A stretch of DNA of 10,332 nt from NCBI GenBank assembly GCA_016712375.1, contig JADJRE010000036.1, positions 1-10,332 of the forward strand, read 5' to 3'. The notes beneath the pieces were generated by a model. That model searched no databases, was not told the origin of the DNA, and saw only the letters and a program-made list of their open reading frames with translations. How positions within the stretch are numbered: position 1 is the stretch's first letter; each line of letters starts with the position of its first letter. Made by a program: the position numbers and the translations under genes. Positions 6,763 to 10,332 of this stretch are shown here, one piece after another. The DNA comes from Rhodospirillales bacterium. GTDB lineage: Bacteria; Pseudomonadota; Alphaproteobacteria; Rhodospirillales; Defluviicoccaceae.

Positions 6763-7710
6763 ATGACGGAGGCTACCACGACGACAGCGGGAATCGATAC
6801 CTCCAAAGCCTGGCTCGACATCGTCATTCACGGCGCCGCCGGGCATCGCCGGTTTGCCAATGACGGCTGCGGCTGGCGCGCCCTTGCCGCCGAGCTGACC
6901 GCCGCCGCCGGCGTCGGGCGCGTCGGTATCGAGGCAACCGGCGGCTACGAACGCGGCATCGCCAAACACCTGCGCGCCGCCGGCTTCACCGTTCTCGTCC
7001 TGCAGCCGGTCCAGGTGCGCGCCTACGCCAGGGTCCGCCTGCGCCGGGCGAAGAACGACGTCCTCGATGCCGCCCCTCACGCCGCCGGCGCCGCCACCTC
7101 GATCCGCCGGAGATCGCCGCCGACCCCCCGCCTCGCCGACCTCGCCGGTCCTCTGACCTTCGTCGAGCAGACCGAAGACGATATCGCCCGTCTGAAGGTC
7201 CGGCTGGAGCATGTCGATGACCGCCGCTTGCTTGCGGGCGGCATCACCCGCCTGAAAGCGCGGCGACGGACCGAACTGCGCCGCATCGCCGATAAGCTGC
7301 GCGCCCACGACGACCTTGCCAGGCGCCTCGATCTCGTCCTCAGCATTCCCGGCATCGGCGAGCGGACCGCCATCGCCCTCGTCGTCCGCCTGCCGGAACT
7401 CGGAAAAGTCGGCCGCGGCCAGATCGCCGCCCTCGCCGGCCTCGCCCCGTTCGATGCCGATAGCGGAGCCCACAAGGGGCAGCGACACATCGCCGGTGGG
7501 CGAGCCCGCGTCCGCCGCTCCCTCTTCGCCGCCGCACTGCCCGCCGCCTTCCGCTGGAACCAGCCGCTCATCGCCTTCTACGCCCGCCTCACCGCCCGCG
7601 GCAAATCCCACACCGCAACGCTGGTCGCCTGCGCCAGAAAGCTCCTCATCTACGCCAACACCGTCGTCAGCCGCCAAACCCCCTGGACCGAAAAACCTGC
7701 CGAAGCTTAA
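6763..7710 (+). CDS. IS110-family transposase (DEDD recombinase)
   Basis: The ATG 6763 start gives 315 residues, the usual size for a compact IS110 transposase; the same frame is open further upstream without homology. The RuvC-like N-terminal domain begins TTAGIDTSKAWLDIVI (D12), then GIEATGGYERGIAKHL (E57), QPVQVRAYA, and KNDVLD with D99 and D102, completing DEDD. A helical middle (FVEQTEDDIARLKVRLEHV) links to the C-terminal Transposase_20 part: a helix-hairpin-helix segment LVLSIPGIGERTAIALVVRL, LAGLAPFDADSGAHKGQRHI with the catalytic serine at about residue 234, then GGRARVRRSLFAAAL and ACARKLLIYANTVV. Between about 7070 and 7125 the frame appears shifted and restored: the neighbouring frame reads LDPPEIAADP, which fits the family better. 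So even this gene carries a compensated indel pair. It is probably active or recently active if those are sequencing errors. Confidence 0.92.
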   Translation: MTEATTTTAGIDTSKAWLDIVIHGAAGHRRFANDGCGWRALAAELTAAAGVGRVGIEATGGYERGIAKHLRAAGFTVLVLQPVQVRAYARVRLRRAKNDVLDAAPHAAGAATSIRRRSPPTPRLADLAGPLTFVEQTEDDIARLKVRLEHVDDRRLLAGGITRLKARRRTELRRIADKLRAHDDLARRLDLVLSIPGIGERTAIALVVRLPELGKVGRGQIAALAGLAPFDADSGAHKGQRHIAGGRARVRRSLFAAALPAAFRWNQPLIAFYARLTARGKSHTATLVACARKLLIYANTVVSRQTPWTEKPAEA

Positions 7711-7784
7711 TGGTTGCTACGGGCCATAACCCCCCAATCTGTTATCATGAAGCAAAGCCTTCAGGCACTTTTTGAGGACTATCA

Positions 7785-8574
7785 TTGGATCCCCCTCCAG
7801 CGCCATCGACGGAGCCATATCGGATACAAGGCTTTTTTTTGCATGAAGAGCTGGCGAAGTCGCTAGCCGGTCAAGACGGCACGTTTGAGCCACACAGGCA
7901 ATGGGCTCCCATAGTACATAATGCAGCGATTATAACGGCTTGTAATCACGTGATTTCCGATAAAGAAAAACTGGCGCTTCGCGACGCTATTCATGGTCTT
8001 GAAGATGACCTTAATCAAGTCGTATCGATACTTCGTCAAAGTATGGAAGTTGGGCTGGGTGGTACTCGTGCAAATGATGAAATCATACGGGGTCTGGATG
8101 TAGCTATGGAGCATGCTCGCAGTCAGTTTGATCGGGCGATCCAGTCATTTTACAAGATTAGGAGCAAGAATACTAACGAAATGATGTCACCAAGTGTAAT
8201 TCATAATTATCATGAAAAAGTGCATGTAGGAGATCGGTATAAAGCTGAGCAAGGGGTTATGGGTCCAAGCGCTCATGCCGATAATGGATATTCCAACAGG
8301 GCTGGCGCTGGCTTTACTGAAAGTAGACTAGGTGAGCTTGCGGCAGAATTGGCCATCTTAAGGGAGAGAATGAAGGCTGTGGCGGGCGACCCTGAGCATG
8401 ACATTTCGATTGAGAGATAGCCGCCGAAAAACGCCGCAAAGAAGGGTAATAGCGTTAAAGCGATTTCATTTGAAGAGTGCAGGCCAATGGGCACTGATGT
8501 AGCGTCGAAGATTGAGTGGCATTGGCAACTGAGGCGTTAAATCCTCGCTCGGTTTGGGTCCCCATAAGCCTTAA
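7785..8574 (+). CDS. Uncharacterised accessory protein, AT-rich, with a GD-Y/GPxAHA C-terminal domain; 3' end frameshifted
   Basis: TTG 7785 is six bases after GAGGA and opens 211 codons to TAG 8418-8420. Residues 41-128 look all-helical (NHVISDKEKLALRDAIHGLE, then AMEHARSQFDRAIQSFYKI). Residues 140-165 read NYHEKVHVGDRYKAEQ and GVMGPSAHA. A coiled segment follows, RLGELAAELAILRERMKAV (181-199), then DPEHDISI. From memory this order, V-GD-Y with G-x-GPxAHA, a leucine-rich coil, EHDxAI, and then two helices, recurs in a widespread set of short uncharacterised proteins. The missing end is present past the stop in shifted frames: NAAKKGNSVKAISF, LKSAGQWAL, DVASKI, VALATEAL and SSLGLG, finishing at TAA 8572-8574. 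The full protein would be about 260 residues. The gene is far poorer in G+C than its neighbours (19 of 60 bases at 8161-8220), a sign of horizontal transfer. Function unknown. Confidence 0.7.
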
Positions 8575-8621
8575 GCAGTCCGCGTCTGCTGGCTGGTAGC
8601 GCACTTCACCCTTATTCTCGA

Positions 8622-8633
8622 TATAATCGTGGC
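8622..8633 (+). promoter_or_regulatory. Perfect -10 box placed for leaderless transcription of the SDR gene
   Basis: TATAAT (8622-8627) is followed by only six bases (CGTGGC) before ATG 8634. Transcription normally starts about seven bases after the -10 box, so the mRNA would begin at or next to the start codon. No Shine-Dalgarno sequence is seen. No good -35 hexamer sits at 16-18 bases upstream, which weakens the call. Confidence 0.35.
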
Positions 8634-9404
8634 ATGATGGAAGCGGAGAACCGCGGCGTCGCGTTGATCACCGGGGGGCGGCGCGGCGGATCGGGGCGGC
8701 GGTTGCGCGATCTGGCCGCGGCTGGCTGGGCGGTGGCGGTGCACCACCACCGCTCGGCGGACGCTGCGGCCGCGCTGGTCGCGGAGATCGTAGGGACCGG
8801 CGGGCGGGCGCAGGCGTTTGCCGCCGATCTTGCCCGCGAGGAGGAGACGGCGGCGCTGGTCGGGCGCGTTGCCGAAGCGCTGGGGCCGGTAGGCGCGCTG
8901 ATCAACAACGCCTCGGTCTTCGAGCGCGACGAGGCGCTGACGGCGACGCGGGAAAGCTGGGATGCGCACCCGCAGGTCAACCTGCGGGCGCCGTTCGTGC
9001 TTTACCCAGGGCGTTTGCCCGGCAGGTGCCGGGGCGGCGGCGCGGTGATCAACCTGCTGACCAGCGGGTGTGGGCGCTGACGCCGCACTTTACCCTCCGT
9101 ATACCGTCAGCAAGGCGGCGCTGTGGACGCTGACGCAGACGCTGGCGCTGGCGCTGGCGCCGCGGGTGCGGGTGAACGCCGTCGGCCCCGGACCGACGCT
9201 GCCGAGCGTCCGCCAAAGCCCGGAGCACTTCAAGCGGCAATGGTCGGGCCTGCCGCTGGCGCGGCCGGTAGCACCAGCGGAAATCGCCGCCGCCGTCCGC
9301 TTCCCGCTTGACGCACCGTCGGTAACGGGCCAGATGATTGCCGTCGACGGCGGTCAGCATCTGCGCTGGAATGCGTGGCCCGGGCGCAGGACGCCCCGGA
9401 GTGA
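8634..9404 (+). pseudogene. SDR-family oxidoreductase, pteridine-reductase/FolM-like; frameshifted
   Basis: Short-chain dehydrogenase with a Rossmann fold. From ATG 8634 it reads VALITGG; the next glycine-rich motif is scrambled by a compensating indel pair, and the neighbouring frame gives ARRIGAAVA as expected. Then AAAGWAVAVHHHRSADAAAA, FAADLAREEETAAL, ALINNASVFERDEAL (the NNA/S motif) and VNLRAPFVL follow. After about 9010 the frame moves: VINLLDQRVWALTPHF, then the catalytic YTVSKAALWTLTQTLALA around 9100-9150, VRVNAVGPGPTLPS, and TGQMIAVDGGQHLRW. VDGGQHL-W near the C-terminus and the neighbouring folB gene favour a pterin-reducing member (dihydromonapterin or pteridine reductase-like). 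The end is placed at TGA 9402-9404, which needs one more indel after 9380; without it no frame stops properly. Reassembled length is about 255 residues, normal for SDRs. Confidence 0.8.
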
Positions 9405-9436
9405 CCGTGACAGCGCCCGGACCGAGGGAACCAGGG

Positions 9437-9863
9437 ATGAACGCGGATCGCCTGACCGCGGCGCAGCAGCTGCAGCATCGCCGATGCGCGCAAGGGCATC
9501 CGCCACGTCTTCATCTCCGCGACCTGCCGCTCACCTGCCGGATCGGCGTACACCGGCACGAGGAGATCAGGCCGCAGCGGCTGCGCATCAATCCTCGATC
9601 TTGCCGTCCGCGAGGACCGCGCCCTGGACGACGATCTGGCAAACGTCGTCTGCTACGAGCGCATCGCCGATGGGGTGCGCGCTGCCGTAGGCGGCCGTCA
9701 CATCCGGCTGCTGGAGACCCTGGCCGATGAGCTGGCAGTCATCTGCCTGCCGATGGGCGGGTCCGCTCTGTGCGGGTGCGCATCGAGAAGCTCGAGATCT
9801 TCGAAGATGCGCCAGCGTCGGTGTGAAACCGAGCGCCGCCAGCTAAACCGCTGCTGCCGGTAG
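9437..9863 (+). pseudogene. folB: Dihydroneopterin aldolase; frameshifted
   Basis: FolB cleaves 7,8-dihydroneopterin to 6-hydroxymethyl-dihydropterin and glycolaldehyde in folate synthesis. ATG 9437 follows a GAGGGAACC ribosome site and gives MNADRLTAAQQLQ. A shift near 9470 leads to IADARKGIRHVFIS, then DLPLTCRIGVHRHEEIRPQR and LRIN with the family's conserved R-IG-H-E pattern, LDLAVREDRALDDDLANVVC after about 9590, and YERIADGVRAAVGGRHIRLL with ETLADELAVICL. The end reads VRSVRVRIEKLEIFEDA with the conserved lysine, then shifts again to a GVEIERRQ-like end before TAG 9861-9863. About 140 residues when joined, slightly longer than usual because of a short N-terminal extension. The position directly after the SDR gene supports a pterin-linked operon. 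At least four indels are needed. Confidence 0.85.
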
Positions 9864-10111
9864 GCTTTTCGGCGGATGCAGTTGTGTCGCAGTGCAGTTG
9901 TGCACAGCCCCCCCGAGACGGCCCGGGTTCTTCCCTAACGGGCCAATAGATTGACGCCAGCCGGCAACAGCGGCGTTGGGCGCATATTAGATTCGTAAAA
10001 TCAGCACCTTCCTGGCCTGCCTAATCTTAGTGCAGGGAACATTGCTGACATCAGAGTCAAACAGAGCCTGCTCTGGAGGCTGTTCATCAACAGAGTTTTC
10101 CACAGGGAGCC
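9864..10111. other. Gene-free, AT-richer stretch between folB and the readable part of uvrC
   Basis: None of the three forward frames shows the expected GIY-YIG start of UvrC (GVYxM, LYVGKA), and no other gene is evident. It holds a direct repeat TGCAGTTGTG (9877-9886 and 9893-9902), a GGCCCG/CGGGCC hairpin (9920-9944, 13-base loop) without a T tract, and alternative hairpins near 10060-10095. The part after about 9945 is visibly less GC-rich than the flanking genes. Confidence 0.45.
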
Positions 10112-10332
10112 GGTGAATATCGGGGACCACCGAGGCGGAAGCCGCTGCTGGAAGCCAATCTGATCGGGCGGCTGCGGCCGCGCTAATAACATCCTGCTGC
10201 GCGACGACAAGTCATTTGCGTGCATCTTAGTCACCGCCGATCATGCCTTCCCGCGCGTTCTCAAGCACCGGGGAGCACAAGTCCGGCCCGGGGACTACTT
10301 TGACCCGTTCGCCTCAACTGGGCGGTGAACCG
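10112..10332 (+). pseudogene. uvrC: Excinuclease ABC subunit C fragment; 5' end missing, continues past the window
   Basis: UvrC makes the dual incisions in nucleotide excision repair together with UvrA and UvrB. From about 10112 the pieces read VNI-TTEAEA, LLEANLIGRLRPR, then NNILLRDDKSF, ILVTADHAFPRVLKHRGAQV, RPGDYF and PFAS, matching the family segment just after the GIY-YIG core (typically EANLIK-LRPRYNILLRDDKSFP and YFGPFASAGAVN). At least four indels occur in 220 bases. The N-terminal 80-90 residues, which carry the GIY-YIG nuclease motifs, are not readable in the 250 bases upstream, so the gene is either truncated or interrupted, or the region is misassembled. It follows folB on the same strand. 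Confidence 0.8.

Larger units (their letters stand above)
6551..7750 (+). mobile_element. IS110-family insertion sequence (ends not exactly defined)
   Basis: The element is recognised from its transposase (6763-7710). IS110 elements lack clear terminal inverted repeats and usually make no target duplication, so neither end can be fixed from one copy. The left boundary is set just after the second REP-like arm. The right boundary lies in the short gap before the AT-rich gene at 7785. The long non-coding part is upstream of the transposase, which fits the IS110 subgroup rather than IS1111, where it is typically downstream. Confidence 0.45.

Noticed and set aside
6730..7677. Long open frame on the minus strand opposite the transposase
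   Set aside because: It mirrors the codon bias of the IS110 gene and shows no motif of its own; the plus-strand frame has complete catalytic residues.
7751..7776. Terminator-like GCC-TTCA-GGC followed by a T run after the transposase
   Set aside because: Only three base pairs before mismatches; too weak to call.
9877..9902. Direct repeat TGCAGTTGTG as an attachment site or CRISPR-like unit
   Set aside because: Only two short copies, no integrase and no array.
9920..9944. Rho-independent terminator after folB (GGCCCG/CGGGCC)
   Set aside because: Loop of 13 bases and no following T tract.
10095..10105. DnaA-box-like TTTTCCACA before uvrC
   Set aside because: Single site with one mismatch, no cluster and no dnaA or origin genes nearby.

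Overview
The window looks like a chromosomal stretch from a GC-rich alphaproteobacterium, probably Rhodospirillales. This rests on remembered homologies and gene neighbourhoods: fabI, ctpA followed by a divergent polysaccharide deacetylase gene and rppH, and an SDR gene followed by folB and uvrC. All recognisable genes read on the plus strand. Almost all are broken by single-base indels, so their products can only be read by hopping between frames. Many indels lie in G or C runs, often come in compensating pairs, and also hit the insertion-sequence transposase. That fits sequencing or assembly error better than gene decay, but the sequence alone cannot decide.

Layout: 1-118 is the tail of an unrecognised gene. 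156-970 is fabI (enoyl-ACP reductase), followed by a small phasin-like gene (1041-1341). 1633-2390 is gpmA (phosphoglycerate mutase). A gene-free stretch (2391-2818) holds a promoter-like site and small hairpins. 2819-6360 is a tight run: ctpA (periplasmic S41 protease), a divergent polysaccharide deacetylase, rppH (Nudix RNA pyrophosphohydrolase) and a half-size EamA transporter. Two junctions in this run have ATGA overlaps.

6361-7750 is accessory DNA: a structured non-coding region with a REP-like inverted pair and a 34-bp perfect palindrome, then an IS110-family transposase with its DEDD residues and C-terminal serine. Elements of this family use bridge RNAs from their non-coding ends, so the upstream region is a candidate. 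Directly downstream is a clearly AT-richer gene (7785-8574) for an uncharacterised protein with a motif-bearing C-terminal domain, probably acquired horizontally.

8634-9863 returns to GC-rich core genes: a pteridine-reductase-like SDR, possibly on a leaderless transcript, and folB (dihydroneopterin aldolase), a plausible folate/pterin pair. After an AT-richer 250-bp stretch with no readable gene, the window ends inside uvrC, whose first 80-90 codons cannot be found.
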